Positions 20,101 to 35,300 of a DNA stretch of 64,000 nucleotides are shown here, one piece after another. The notes beneath the pieces are model-generated. The model saw only the letters and a program-made list of their open reading frames with translations. It made no database searches and was not told where the DNA came from. Made by a program: the position numbers and the translations under genes. Source of the DNA: Solea solea (lineage: Eukaryota; Chordata; Actinopteri; Pleuronectiformes; Soleidae); contig NC_081140.1 in the NCBI RefSeq assembly GCF_958295425.1, positions 8,811,698-8,875,697 on the forward strand. The letters run 5' to 3'. Each line of letters opens with the position of its first letter. Position 1 is the stretch's first letter.

Positions 20101-23100
20101 ATGCTGTGGAGTAACATAGCTTCAGTGCTGTTGCTTTTATGCACATTGGATGACGTTGAGAAAAATATAGTGCCATTGTGGGTCGTCTGCACACCATGCT
20201 GAACCACTGATAAATCTTTAAAATATAGCATACTGTTCAGAGAGAATTCCTTTTTTTAGTTGGGCTGAAAAAATAAATCTTTAAAACATAGCATACTGTT
20301 CAGATGGAATTGCTTTTTTTAGTTGGGCTCTTGAAGGGCTATAACATGCTTTCTCTGTTGTCCTTGTTCACAGCAAAACAATGCATAAGTCATGTTTTAG
20401 GTCTCCCTGTCCAACAAGCAGCATGCTGTACTTTGTCCCCTGTATGCAACACACTGACTATACATAAGTACGTCATACATCCCTAATTAAAAAAGGAGCT
20501 ACCACTATAAAAAGCAGTAAACACTCCTTAAGGAACTGTCTGTTTTTTAAGTACATTGGAAAGCTCATCTGCCATACACACACAAACTTATCTAACTAAA
20601 GTGAATGCTCCCCTAAAGAAGACATGGGCAGATACATATTATGAACCACAACAGAAAAAAGGGGGAGTAGAATAGGAATATTTGAGGGAAATATGCATAA
20701 TCCTTGTGGCATCAACATTATAATATAATATAACAATGCAGTGCTTTGTTATATTTTCCATTTTACTGCATGATAGGCATTAGGATATCACATGCTGTTA
20801 CAGTCCAAATAACAAAGACAGTGTTGTGTAGATATGACACAATAATGCATGGGCTCTGATGAATTTAGCTTTTGAGACAGTACACTGGATAATTCCACAG
20901 TAAAAAAAGAAAGAAAAAAAAGGTCATCTGTAGCCATCTCCTTATCAGAGCTTATAATGGTCTGTTTGCCTTTTGTTGAAATGATGAGACTCATTTTATT
21001 GAACATCCAGTACTTTGTCTCTCGACTGCTCTCTTATTTTCTTCCTGTACAACAATGCAGCAGTTGTGAGTCGTTAGTGAATGTATTCAGAATGTTTTGG
21101 GGTTTTTTCAAGATGGCAGTGGAAGACTCCCATCTTTCCCAATTTTCCACAAGCAGCATGTACCAGATTGCATGTTGAAAATATAGTCTGCCAAGGCTGT
21201 TACAACGCAAAAAGCCAGAGAAAGGAAACTGAATTGGAAGAGGGTTAGAAGAAATGCCAGGAACACACAGCTGTCCACAGAGAAAGTACAATGGGAAAGA
21301 TAAAGATGAGATGTCGTAAAAAAAAATAGGAAGAATAACGCATATTAAAAAAGGGATGAGATTTCAGGTTTTAAAGGTTCCGGTCAGTCATAAAACTAAT
21401 AATAAAACTTGTCATGAATTAAGATGGATGGGAATAAGAGAACTGGCAGCATGATAGGTAAAGAGGTCAATTGTGTAAAGCAAGGAGGCAATAGTTAATG
21501 ACACAATGTACTGACGAGAAGAAGAGGGACTGACAAGGCGATGACAAGAGTGAACACAGAAGCGGACAGGAAGTGAATAGGTAATAATGAGTGCTGTTGA
21601 CCAGGAACAGAGTCAGTCTGGATTGCACACAGACGTAAAAGCACAGTGGGATTGATAAAGACCAGGGCCATTTAAGGAGTAATGATCTATCTTAAGACAA
21701 AGGCAGGAAATGACACATAGATCTGTCTTCTCTTTCTCTGTTGCTGGTCTTTGTCCTCTCTGTGTCTCCATGTGTCTGTCCCCAGCTCTCTCTTTCTCCT
21801 TCAGTGTGGGCTTTGATAATGATGCCCTCGGCAAGGTGCTAATGCTACATCAGCATTATAAAATCGTATGCTAGGTGGCTGGCATGAGGAAACAGAGCCA
21901 TAAATGAAGGCTCTCGTGTTCATTGTTGTCACCCTAAGTCTAAACTTTAAATGGGACCCATCTGCCACATTTGCCTCTGCTCTGCCTCTGTAGCCGTCTT
22001 CTTTAAGCCTTTTCTCTACAACCTGTCTTTCTGTCTCCTCAAATCATATCCAGCTACTATTTAAAGTTTTCCTTATGTGCTTCTCCTGGTGCACCTCCAC
22101 CCCTTGTTACCTACAGCTATTTATCTACCATCCCCACTCTCAACATTTTCATTTTCTCAGTCGAGATTGTTGGCATGCGTCCGTCAGGACATATTTAGCC
22201 TGAGGGGGCCGTCAATTACTTTTTCCTGCTACATGAAGCCCAGGATGTGGCAAAGGCATCACAGGTGAAAGCCATTCTGCTGTTTTTCTTGTCTACAGCA
22301 GGGTGTTGGTGACACACCGTTTGATAGACCATGGACTTTTGTACGCACAGTTTCACAGTCTATTGCCCTTGTTTGATGATTTGGATTCATCCATCGCCTA
22401 CCGCTTTATCCTCCACATGAGGGTCGCAGGGGGCACTGTGCCAATCTCAGCTGACGTAGGCCGATAGGCGGGGTACACCCTGGACAGGTCGCCAGTCCAT
22501 CACAGGGCCACATATAGAGACAAACAACCGTTTGTGTCCAATTTATGTAATCCCCAAATCTGCATGTCTCTGGACTGTGGGAGGAAACCAGAGAACCCGG
22601 AGAAAACCCACACAACCACACACCCACACACACAGGGAGAACATGCAAACTCCATGCAGAAAGGCCCTTGTTCTGAGCCGCAAAGGCAAGAGTTGGTTGG
22701 GTAAATGCTTTAAATATCCAAAACACATTGCAGCATTTGTAGCAACTGGCCTGAAGTTTCACATCTCATTCAAGAGGCTTCTGATAAAGTAAAGTCTTTC
22801 TCCTCCAAACATGTCAACTGAGGCAGCATCATGTCGTGTGTCCTGGGCCTTAAAACCAGTGTGTGAGTGTGAGTGTGTGACCTTAAAATATAAACAAATG
22901 TCCTTTAAACACAAACACAATGCTGATTTAGCCTATCAGCTCCACACAACGCCCTGTGTTTTGTGATTTGTTCTATGTCAAGACAGAGGCAGCAGCAACA
23001 TTGGGTTTTTAAAAGAAGACCACTGCAAACAGGCCAGAGTCTAAAAACACAAATAAGCAGCCACAAAAGGTTTCAGAAGAAGATGATCTTGCTCAACAAC

Positions 23101-26100
23101 AGACCAAACACAGACAGAATAAAGATATCATCAACAACAAAATTCAAAAAAAAGTTATGCACTGCATCTTTAAGTAGCTGCTGGACCACTTTCACTTGTA
23201 AATGAGATGACCCAGTCAACGTTCTTGTTGAAATGGGAGGTGGGATTTTTTTAAACTCCTTTTAAGCATATGCAATCTATCAGCCCCTGGAGTCCTAACT
23301 CTGTGTGGGATGCTGGAGCGAGTGCACTTGACTGGTTGTGGGCTAAGAGTGCTTGGGCAAGGGGAGTAAGGAAGAGCAAGATCATGGCTGGGTTGGTAAA
23401 ACCGCTTGTGTTGTGTGTGGGTGTGCATTATGCTTGAATTGCAGGATCTGCTTGAACAGATGTTCAACCTTGATGAGAATGAGGAAGTGGTGCGTGTCAC
23501 TTTTGGTGCTGTAAGTGGTCTGGAATTATGTCAAGTTTCCCCACTCCAACATCTCCAAGGCAGTCTGACCAGGATTCACGTTCAGCAGCAAGGAACATGA
23601 GTTTTTATGGAATGTTCTGATCACGTTGAGCTCCTTGCCATTTGACTCTGGTGATGAGGTTGTAGACACAGCAGATTTATGTATGAAATGCAAGATTCAC
23701 TGGAGAGTCAAGCGGGGTGTTTTTGTCAGGTTTTGTCTGTACATTTACCAAGCCAGAATGTGTAGTTCTGTATCCTTATGGAGCTGCAGTCAGCAAGCTG
23801 TGCCTGCTGAAGAGTAGCAGTGTCAATATTAAGTTTGTCAAGCTTGATGTTGTCAAAGATGTCTGAAAGCCCTGTACAGACGCTTCTGATATAACTCAAT
23901 TAGCTAGCATATTTGTTACAATATCATCAATCAAATGAATGTCATTTAAATTTACAGTTGTTGCATGCTTACAAAATATCCAGATTTAATACAAATACAA
24001 CAATAATTGACCATACAGTGACTTTAAACAATTCACCTTGTGAATTGAATTTTACGAGAGATTTTTTTGCGGGTCTGTTTTTTTTTCGAGATTTTTTTTT
24101 TTCTGCTCCTCAACGCTCCAGGAGGATCATGTAGCCCACTAGCCCTCCTGTCCAGCTGTCCAGCAGATACCAATGTTCTTTCCCAACAACCGCAAAGTCC
24201 TGAGGTGCCTGCACAAAGTCTACAAACTAATAACAATTCCATCAATATTACTCAAACCCAAAGCTAAGTAAAACTGGATTAAACAGCTAACTATGTCGTC
24301 AAAACATTAACTGAGGTACTAAAGTTTATCCAAAATACATGAAGTGAGGGCCATGGCTGGTGAGGCACTGACTCAAGGTCAGATTAACAAATACATCAAC
24401 CCAAAAAAGCAGCTTATTCACTAGTCAGTTGGTAGCATTTATATTTATTACTGGTTATATTTCATACCCATCAGCGTTTGTTTTCGGTAAGAACAAATTT
24501 GCTCTGCACCCTCCAAGAACAGCAGCACGAAGCACCTTCAGTGCAGCAAGGTACAGTCTGCTTCACCTTATGCCTTGTCACTGTGGTTTTATCCAATTAG
24601 CAAGACAATGTACAATAAACGCGTCTGCAAACATTATATTGGCCACATACAGACACACATGCATCAACCCAGTGTGTGAGGGATAGCACACCTCACACCT
24701 CGCAGCTGCCTCACCTCACGTTTATCCCCCGTATTTGAACAGGAAATGTGCAAATTCAGGGATTTTGACTCTAAAAATGATCAAAATGATTGGAATCATA
24801 CTGTAAACACACTTTTTGTACAGACAAGTGGACTCATTTATTTATCATTATTAGTGTTTTACTTGTCATGATGCCAGTGGAGGCTCTGCCTCACCTGCCT
24901 TGGCTGACCGCACGTCCCTGGTCAATAAATATATACCAACATCAACATTTAATGTGATCTGCACATCTTCAGGCAGTGAAATCCTGAAAGTCCCAGAGAA
25001 AATGATCCTGAACACAACACAATGTTTTTTTTGTTTTTTTCCACAACAGGCTACAGCTGCTACATTATCTGACTGTTCTGTAGTGAACGCACTGTCTCCA
25101 TCTGTGGGCACGCTTGCATCTTTGAGAATAAGGAGTGAGTGTTTTGGTGAGGTCTGTCAGCTCATTGCAAGAGACAGGTGTCAGCACCTGTAGATAAGCA
25201 TCAGAGAACCTCTCTCTCTTTCTGGTTGCTATTCTGACAGTTCCATCATCACCCCACTCGTTTGTGATTTCTCTCTCTAAGCCCGTGTCTGCGGTTCTGT
25301 TTCGATCATGTGTTAGAAAATAGTTCAGCACTATTTGGGTCCATTTGGTCTTGTTTCCACTGCTGCATTGTGCAGTCCTCACATGCACCTTCAGAAGTGG
25401 AAATGAATCTTGGATGTATTACTGTAAACATGCTTGTTTGTTTGTCTGCAGGGCATCGGTCATGGTCACACCACCATAGGTGATGCATGATGATGGTGTT
25501 GCGCTAAACTCTTATTTCTGAAGCAGTGTCACAGAGAACATTGATCAACGTTTCATGGTAGCCTTGCGTTTGTCCAAGTCTGCTGTGGATGGAGAATAAA
25601 AGAGGCAAAAGGAGACGCAGAGGAAGGAGAAGTTATTTTTATACTCCTCCCTCCCATCGCCACCCTCTGCTCTTGTGCTTCCCATGCACAAACATTTTGG
25701 GAAAGCTCCTGTGTGTATATGCACAATTCTGTGTTTGTGTATGGTGTGGTTTTTGTATGAAAGATTGATGTGGGCCTAAGTACCTGCCAAGCTGCATCAG
25801 GCTGGGCACACACTGAGTGGGAGGTGAGAGAAGGAGCAGATGCCCATCAATAATGCAACCTCCACTGAGCTTTCTATTGAAGAGGGTGAGATGGGAAGAA
25901 ATGAATGAAAGAGTGGGAAGGAAGGAGAGAAGAAGAAGAGAAGAATTTGACAATAAGACAAAGATACGGGTTAAGGACAGAGAGACTTTAAAAAGAGAGC
26001 GTCTGATGCAAAGAAAGAAAATCAAAGTAATGATGACAGACAAAAACATTTAAAACATGCTTGATCTTTGTTTTAGAGGATTGACAGAGGATAAAAAGGA

Positions 26101-26972
26101 GACTAGAGAGGTATAACTTCTATGATATGCAAACATGTATGTATGGTGAAAGAAAAAAAGTTCTTACTTTACTTTTCATTTAAAATGCAGCAATTTCTTC
26201 TCATAATGTGGAATTTAGGAACATTTTGTTTAATAATGGAACAGTTTGACCTGGACTTTATTTTCAGAAGAGAACAAACCCGCAGTGAACACATACTGAG
26301 AATGTTCTCTACTTACGTGGGTGAAAGGCAAAACAGACAAACTCTAAAAGATAATTGATTAGGTCGTCCAAGTGGCTACACGCGGCCAACTCAACCAAAC
26401 TTAATATAATTCGACAGTCTGAAGTTGAAGAAAAAGCTTTTATTCCATCAAACAGTTGAACACTTCTCTTCTAAAACCAGTTTGCAGTCATCTTGCTATA
26501 ATAGCGCAATGTTCCTGTTGCCTCCAACTGTCTTGACATAAAACAAATCCCAATCACAACGGGCAACATGAGATGTAAACACCACTATATTGGGAAGTGA
26601 GAGAATAGTGTACAGCTGAGAGTTTCAGTCAGCATTGAAGGAGGTCATTTGACAATGGTTTGAATGCAACATGCATAATAAATATGAATGTAAAGTTATG
26701 CACTCCAGTTTTAAAATAAGAAACACACTAATGGAATAAATCTGTGTATTTTCTCAAGCCAATTAGACAGTTTCATATTTACAGTATAGTACACCTCAAG
26801 TCAAGAAAACACACCCTTCACCTCAGACCGCACCACAGTATGCCCTCATTATGAGTTCATTGTTGAGAGAAGAGTAAGTGAGCAACTAGGGACAAGCAGG
26901 GATGACATAATGTCCCTCCTCTAACTACCAAACCACACAAGTCAAAGTCCAATGGGACACAGTTTTGTGTGC

Positions 26973-27015
<43 letters not shown>

Positions 27016-28541
27016 CGAGAGAGAGAGGGAGAGCGAGATGGCTATATGTATACACAACTAAGGCCTCAATCAAACAGAGGAATCAGGTTTTTCTTTTAAA
27101 ATTTCAGATTTTTATTTAGATTCACATTCAGCAAAAATCCAATTTTCTCAACTCGGATTAAATCCCATTTGGAGGCGTTTTCGTGCTGCAGACCTTACAA
27201 AGCTGACTATGACCACAGCACAGAACATCGCAACATAACTTCCACGCACAATTCTGCGCCACGACGATCATCTGGAGAGTGAGATATTGCATCTCCAGTT
27301 TCTCTGCTTCCATGTTTGAAAGTAGAGCTGAAGCAATTACCCGATTATTAATCGATTACTAAATGAATCGTCAACAATTTTGATAATCGATGAATCGGTT
27401 TGAAGCTTTTTTCATTATTAAAACAAGATTTCTGATTGTTTCAGCTTCTTAAATGGGAACATTTTCTGGTTTCTTTGCTCCCGATAACAAAGAAACCATT
27501 TAAAAACAAGACATTTGAGAACCTCATTATTTCCAGGTTCCAACATTTTTTTAACGTTTTCAACACCTTATGCACCAAGCGAAAGAAAATAATCGACAGA
27601 TTCATCGATTATGAAAATAATCGTTAGTTGCAGCTTTAGTTGAAAGTTATGTTTTGGACACTAAAATACTATTTGTTTCATTCACTTGCATTTAACAGAG
27701 TGGACAGTAAAGTCAATCTGTATTTAGATTGTATTCACGTTTAGTCATGTACTGTACATGGCAACACAATGCGCTTTGCAAAAGAAATATTGTTTTAAAG
27801 AAGCGATAATAAAAATGATACATATGTGATATATCTATGGAGGTACACATCTCATTGCATGTGGTGCACACAAGTCTGCAAGATTTGATTTGTTCTTGAT
27901 TTCGATGAAAAGTTGACATGAATAATATGTAAACATGTTGAAACCACTGCTATCCCACTCCCTCCTCTGTTTACCCACCAATACAGTTTGCACTGTTCTC
28001 ATGGTGTGGATTTTAAGTCTCTAGGTGGAATGGTAAAGTCTGTCTGCCATCAGAATCACTTTCGCTCTGTCTCGGCCAATTCTGATGCAAATTAGACCAA
28101 ATGAAGAGCAGGCTGCAGTCTGAGACCGACACTGGTTCCTGGTAACGCTGCGAGGTGTCATCACAGCACATTTCTCACATTACCCCTGTTGATTTGACGA
28201 TTTAAAAAAGGGGGTATGTGTCATACTGCCATGATGGTTTCCAGTTAAAATGACAGAGAATTGTTAGATCGAAATATCCACACACATTAGAGATGCCTGC
28301 CTTCCACTTAAAAGATCCGTTTACCTTTGAGCAAGGCAAATAAATGTGCCCATGGGACAATAGAGTGTATCATGATGTAATGTAGCATCTTTTGTTGTAT
28401 TTAAGTCAAGGACTGAAGGTGTAGAAAAACTGATGGGTGAGAAAACATGTGTGGAGGCAGGTTTCTGATGCTCTCTCACTAAAGGTTTTGAGGTCAGAAG
28501 CAGAAATGAGGTGCTCTCAAGCTCATTAAGTGAGAAGCATT

Positions 28542-28639
<98 letters not shown>

Positions 28640-29341
28640 CATCCATCCATCCTCTGGGTTACCTGTCTGCCTTTTCTTGGGAAGCTGTAGCTCAGGAGGG
28701 ATGAAGTCTATCATCGTGTTGTTTGGCCAAGACACAGAAACTCTATTTGCCCGCTGTGTCATCAGTGTGAGGATGGGATGTGTGAATGATGGAGAAGGTG
28801 TGTGTGCACAGTTGACGATGTGACGAGGTATGGCTGCATCATGTGAACTCTTAAATACAATGCTTTTAGTGGTCAGAACGTCTGGAGAAGTGCTGTATAA
28901 ATGCAGTCCATTTCCCAGTTGCCTTCTTATGTGATAATCCCAATCATTACCTTTACTATCACCCCTCTTTCTTTCAACGCTCTCCACCCCTCCTCTCCAT
29001 ATTTCCTTGTTTTTGTTCACCCTCACCAACACATAGCCAATTAAAGGGGGAGCAATAAATGAAAGGACATGAGACAAGTGCTACCATAAAAAAGACAAAC
29101 AAATAAAATAAAAGGAGAGCCGAGTACACCAACTTGTTCCAGTTCCTCATGCTCCAGTTTTTCTCCCTTGGGTTTCTGACATAAATTTGATCAGATTCCC
29201 AAAACCCGATACTCAATGCTTACTATTTATACACCTCACCACGATGGACACCTTCAAATCCTTCCTTTTGACTTTTACAGTTCTTTACATTTTGGCTGAC
29301 TAACATGTTTTTCTGCAGTGTCCTTTGAGACACATATGCAG

Positions 29342-29372
<31 letters not shown>

Positions 29373-32300
29373 CAGTACTAAGAGTGTGTATTTGCATGTT
29401 GTACCTGGGCTACATTCACACTATGCAGCACACACACAAATAACGCTGACGCCTCACTTTCCTCCCTTGCGTTGCTATAACACGCTATCACATCAATTCC
29501 CCAGCCTCCATGGCTCGTTGCATCACCTCCATGTTGTCGTCTCTTTCTCTCTCCTTTTCCTCCCTTTCTATTATATTTCCTCACCCCTCCCTCTACCTTT
29601 GTTTTCCATCATTTACACCAGCAATCTGTCGCTCTTTTCCATCACTCTCTCCTGAACACATTGCTACACGTTTCTTAATGATCCACATTATTTGTGTCCA
29701 TCTCGTCCTCTCGTCTCTTTCCTTTCAGGGATACAGAGAGCTGTTAAATAGAGTTACAGATTGTACAGAGATAATACGTCCATTAACACACACTTAACAC
29801 CACGGTATCGGGTTCCTTATTATCCAAACTATCCAGAGGATACGCTTGTCACATTTGGAGAGCACGTGTATGTGAGGATTCTGAAGTCCACCTCCGTGAC
29901 TGTATTTGCATTCATACGCTTGTGCGTGGTTGTGTTTGTGCTGTGTGGTTTTCCCTCATTTCCCTCGCACGTAACAGAAACAGAAGGCTGCAGTAACTGC
30001 AGTGTTATTACATTACACAACAAAACACTTTTACATTACATTAACATACCATGCTATTAGGGCCTGAGTGCCAACTGGTGCAATGGTGGAGATATTGCTT
30101 ACTTTTCCATTGAAATCACTTGCTATAGGATTCATACTGATATATATGCACACTATAAAAAGTCAGACACTCTGCGTTCTCCACGGTCTAATAATTTTTC
30201 ACAGCTTCCTTGAGGTCTTTATTGCTCAATCGAAGCCATGCCACTTATCTTTGAAAGTAATCCTTAATTAGAATTCAAGCCTGCAGCAGACTGACAGAGC
30301 TGACCTTGGGTCATCCTACACCCTGGATAGCGGCTGACAGATGTGAGACCAGCGTGGTAAAAGTTGCTGACGTTGGAGGAGCACACGAGGCAGAGGAGCA
30401 TAAAAACCGGCTCGGGGAAATCGACGGGCGGTTTCAATACAGAGCTTGTAGTTGATTAAATCAAATGAGAAGACATGACATCTCATTAGAAGCACCAGCG
30501 CCACAGTTCATATAATGATAAACAGATTGTAAGTAACGCGCGCCGCTCTTTTGCAGTCTGACACAGCTACAACTTGTTGGCTTGTAGGAATATTGCTGAT
30601 CAATTATGTCACATTACTGCGTCTGTATGATACAGCAGAATGCATGTCAGAGGGAAGCGAGAGCAAGTGATTAATCAAGTGTTCCAGTATGCCTGCACCT
30701 ACGCTACTGGAAATCCAAATAATATAAACACCTGCAATATAGACCAGACCTTTACATCACTATTCCACGTTTGATTATAAGATGTATAGCACTTTTATCT
30801 AGCCGTTAAAGTCTAAATTGTTTTAAGATATAAATCAATTGGTTTTCTATCGCCTTAGAATTACTCTTTTATATGTACTTTAAGCAAAGGCTTTGCTTTA
30901 TGGAGATCGCAATCTTATGCCACTGTTTCTACAACAGCCCAAATAGACAAACCACTCCAGACTGTGTTTCACTGGAGTGAAACCTTACTGTACAAATGAA
31001 GGAGGACACCCTTTCTTGTATGTAAAGCCCACTGTAGTTCCCAGACGCACTTGGGAAAGAAAAGTGAGTGAGCTGTGGAGTCCTCCGTTTGTTACGACCT
31101 GTAGTCCGACTGTTTGATGTCACTAATTCCTGGATTTTTAAGATGTTGATGGTAACAGGTACTTTACCCGGAATGTATAATCTCTCCAGAAGGACAGTTC
31201 AAACTCACGAATTAACACCGTGTTTAAGTAAAAATGAATTGTTCTTGTGCGTCAGAGAGCTGTCACTCTGATTGCAGCATTTATGATAAGCTAATGGCCT
31301 GTTGTCATTGTTTTTCCAGAGATGAGAAACACTAAGGATTTTTTTTTTTAATAAATGTGGTGTGATGTGTTCTAATAAATCCCATTTTCATGAATTTATT
31401 CTTTTTAAAGATGGTGCAAACATCCTTCATCGTCACGTTGAGCATCTTGGATGATCGGAGAGGATTTTAAAAGCTAACCGCAATAAATCTTTTAAATTCA
31501 GAGCATCAAAGCACTGGTATGATTAATAATAAAGATTAACACAAATGTATTATGGCTGACAAATTAGGTTGACAGCATTAATTGTGCTGTTGCTCAATGT
31601 TTTTGTTTGTTTTCTTTGTTGTTTTTTTAAGACCAGCGCAGTTTACACATTCAGAAGAAAAAAATCATTGGTTTTTAAAGATGTATATGGCAGATCTAGG
31701 ACAGTTCTGCTTATTGACTAGATCTGCTTTTTAGGGTGTCAGATATAAGGCTACAGAAACAGCTCTGAGATCAGAGTTGGGGTTAAAACAACCATTCTAT
31801 CATGGCCAGGAAAGTGGGACCGAACTATGTGTGAGTGGTGCCAGAGTGATTAGCTCCTGTCACTGTTCTGTCATCAGCACACATTATTCTCTCCCTCCCT
31901 GTCTGAGCAAGAAGACCACAACAGTGACACACTAATACCCCGATTTCCTCTCCCCTCTGCTCCTCTGTCATCTCTTATCCTCTCCTCCATCCACTCTCTT
32001 CTCATTACATCCAGACTGATTTAGAGCTTCTGGACCCTCGTGGGCGGACTCCTCTCCACTTGGCTGTTACTCTGGGACACCTGGACTGCACTCGGGTCCT
32101 GCTGCAGCATGGGGCGGATGTTAGCAAGGAGAACCGCAATGGATGGACCGGTGAGTGTGTGCGTACGTGTGAGAATGAAGGGAGAGCTGTGTACGTATAG
32201 AGAATTTTCAAGGAGGATTTGGAGTGCGTTTCAGAATGAAAGACTTTCATGCTTCGTTTTATACAATAATAACGCTGTCAAAGTAATTATGAGTCTGTGG

Positions 32301-35300
32301 TATAATCAGAGTAAATGATGAGGATTTCTCACACTTCTGATTAAATATTTAACTTCATTTCGAGGACATGAATATTATACATTGCTGTGAAAGCTATGTT
32401 TAACTGCAATAGATGCACATCATCCTTTGGAGTGACTGAACTTGGTTGTAGATTGATTGCGCTCCCAAGTCTCCCAGTGTATGAACAGTATGTGCAAAAA
32501 AGCCATTCCAGTATTGTGCGCCTTCAGACTGGAACAATCTACACAACAAAACCTGGTTTCCTGGAAGGACGTAGAATCTTAATCATTAGCCTGTCACTGC
32601 TTTTAGGTTTCTGTCCTTTGGCTCTCTAATGTCTGCAATTTGGCCGAGTCGTCTTTGTTGAGGTGTGCGTTTGTTGCAATCTAAATGGCATTATCCTGGT
32701 AAAATAACAATAGAAGCCCACAGCAGAAGCAGGAGTATATGTTTAAACAGACAGAAGAAGGCAGAAAGGTTGTAGCAGTTGTTTGTTTGTTGGTTTTTAA
32801 ACCATAAATTGAATGATCCAGCTATGTCTCAGAGGTGGAAATGGTCCTTACTGTTCTTAGGTATTGATAAGGAGACAGAGCTCAGGTCAGGAAACTAGAA
32901 GCCATGCTCAGCCAGCAGCACACAGGAATCAGAGGGGCACCACCCACAGCAGAAATCAAAGACAAAAGCAGTTTAATCTATCCATCTATAAATGCAAGGA
33001 CTGTCAGTCATTCAGTCGGTCTTTCAGTTCACTGCATAACTGTCCAACAACAGGTCACTCGACCGGCTTCACACTTGGCAGGTGACCAGTGTATGCAGTG
33101 CCAACTTTGGCAGTGTTTCGATGAGAAACACAAGAGATATAAAAAAATCACTGTCACCCGCACGCACACAACACAGCACCGTGCTCCTTGCATAAATGTA
33201 GAAGAGACATACAAGAGAATAGTGAAAAGTAAATGTTGATATAGTCAGATAAGTGTATATTTATATATAAAATGAATTTTTACAGACCAAACAGTTGAAT
33301 ATGCCACTTGGAAACTCAGTCACAAATGACTTAAAAATGCTCTGGTTTTAAATGAGGACATGATGGCGTATGCTGTAACATTTGCAAACTAGTCTACAAT
33401 GATTTTTAATAGCTCTATTTTACATTGGCACTGATTGGTTTTGCAGTTTTGGTCCCTTAATGATTTGTACATATATTTTTTTATTTTTTTCAAAACCCAA
33501 ATGGCTCATAATGCTTCACATTATCTTCTGCCAGATATAGTGTCTCCTCTCTGCTGGCACTGTGCAGTGTAGTGTAGTTTAGTGTGGTGTGGCGTTACAA
33601 CTGGCAACGAGAATGAAAAGGCATGAAAATCAATTTGTGTTTTAACCGTGATATTATATTATACATATTGTCTGGCATAACAGCCTTCCCTGAAGTCCAG
33701 TATCCTATTTTTGTTATCACTCTCCATTTATATATCCGAATGTGAAATAAATGCAAAAACAAAGATGTTGGTCCTAGTTGTGTGATATTATATTTTAATG
33801 TATTAGTGCATTTTAAGTCTTTGGCACATCATTATGTGGGTTCATTGGATTACATTCACCTGATTTATTATTAGCCTGTACAGCTTTTGTTTGCTAAGAG
33901 AGAAAAAGAAAGGCCTTTTTACTAGTGTAGCCCATCCTGTGAGTGACGGCCTGATGAATGAAGGGGAAGCTGCAGTAATTAGTCTTTCCAGCTTTTCCTT
34001 TGGCCTAATTCAGTTCCTCTTCAATTCTCGCTGGTCCCTTAAATTTCTCAAATACATCAATTTTAGATGAGGCCTCAGTGATCGTCTCTCCTTTACTATA
34101 CGTTATTCCCCGTCTCTCACTCTTTCAGTTCTCCAGGAGGCAGTGAGCACCCGAGATCCAGAGCTGGTGCGCCTTGTGCTTCGTTACCGTGACTACCAGA
34201 GGACTGCCAAGAGACTGGCGGGCATCCCCGTCCTGCTGGAGCGACTACGCCAGGTGGGATTTGGCTCACACATGCAACAATGTGAAGCAGAAGTAGCAAG
34301 AGAGACAGAGAAACTCTCCCATGACATACACGCTTGCACACATACATGGACACATTGCACTATTTTGTGCGTCATGCACGTCTGCAAATGGCACATCAAA
34401 AGAATTTGTAATAAGAAAATAATCTTAGGTTTGTTTCAAAATAATTGCAAATTTTGAGAAGAGAAGTGTTCAAAGGATTCTGTATGTCTCAGTGTTGCAC
34501 AACTCTGTCTCAGGGTAATCTGAGTCATCACTATCCCCTGAAGAGGTAAGGAGCACTATCCTTCAAGCCACAATAGCACCACAGGACAATCTTCGCCCAG
34601 GAGTAGATTGAGCACTGGTTATTCTCCTAAAAGGAAACCGTGGAGATTCAATAGATTGTGGAAAAGCAGCAGCTCCAGAGTTTGTCCTCCTGTTCAAAGG
34701 CTCCAGCTGCCTCCCTAATACACATGTATATAAATCACATACACAAGCATGTGTACCTGAGGGACTGTTTCATCAGCCTGCCCCTAAATTCAACACTCTA
34801 TGACCAAATCTTTCTCTCTCTCCATCCATCCATCTTTCTCCTTCTCTTCTCTGTGTCCAGGCTCAGGACTTCTATGTGGAGATGAAATGGGAGTTTACCA
34901 GCTGGGGTGAGTTCAATCTTTGTGTCAGTCTCATCAGAAAAACAGTCCAGTGTCGACCAGTCTGGAATAAATTGTGTTATCATCTCCCCGTGGAGCTGAA
35001 GTGGCCAGTTTCTTCCGGTACATGGATGCTAACACACTTCCTGCCTGGCAGAATGCAAACAGCTTTTCACCCAAAACCAAAAGTGGATGTTTTTTTCAGT
35101 CAAATCTCTATAGTAACAAATTGCACTTTGCATCTATGTACAGTATAAACAGTATTGTTGCTACATGTGGTAGAGCTACAGCAATCTGCCTGTCTGAATG
35201 GATGTAATGATAACTTCAGGTCCCACCATCTGTCAATGTGATAAAAGCCTGTAATTACAAGTGGGACAGTTAGACTCTGTGTTTGCCCTCAGTGCCCTTG

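Larger units (their letters stand above)
17154..32014. other. ankrd13b intron 1 (14.9 kb)
   Basis: No additional exon recognised. It holds the repeats listed separately at 18350-18900, 20211-20329, 22386-22690, 26975-27037, 27323-27638, 28542-28652 and 29342-29370. The rest is AT-rich sequence in which I see nothing; large first introns often carry enhancers, which cannot be judged here. Confidence 0.6.

Noticed and set aside
24866..25193. Overlapping open frames on both strands in ankrd13b intron 1
   Set aside because: Short, no recognisable domain and no supporting splice pattern; likely chance.
28542..28652. CRISPR-like regular repeats
   Set aside because: Uninterrupted tetranucleotide units without spacers, in a vertebrate genome.
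28530..28823. Open frame made of repeated SIYLSIYL units
   Set aside because: It is a direct translation of the ATCT microsatellite.
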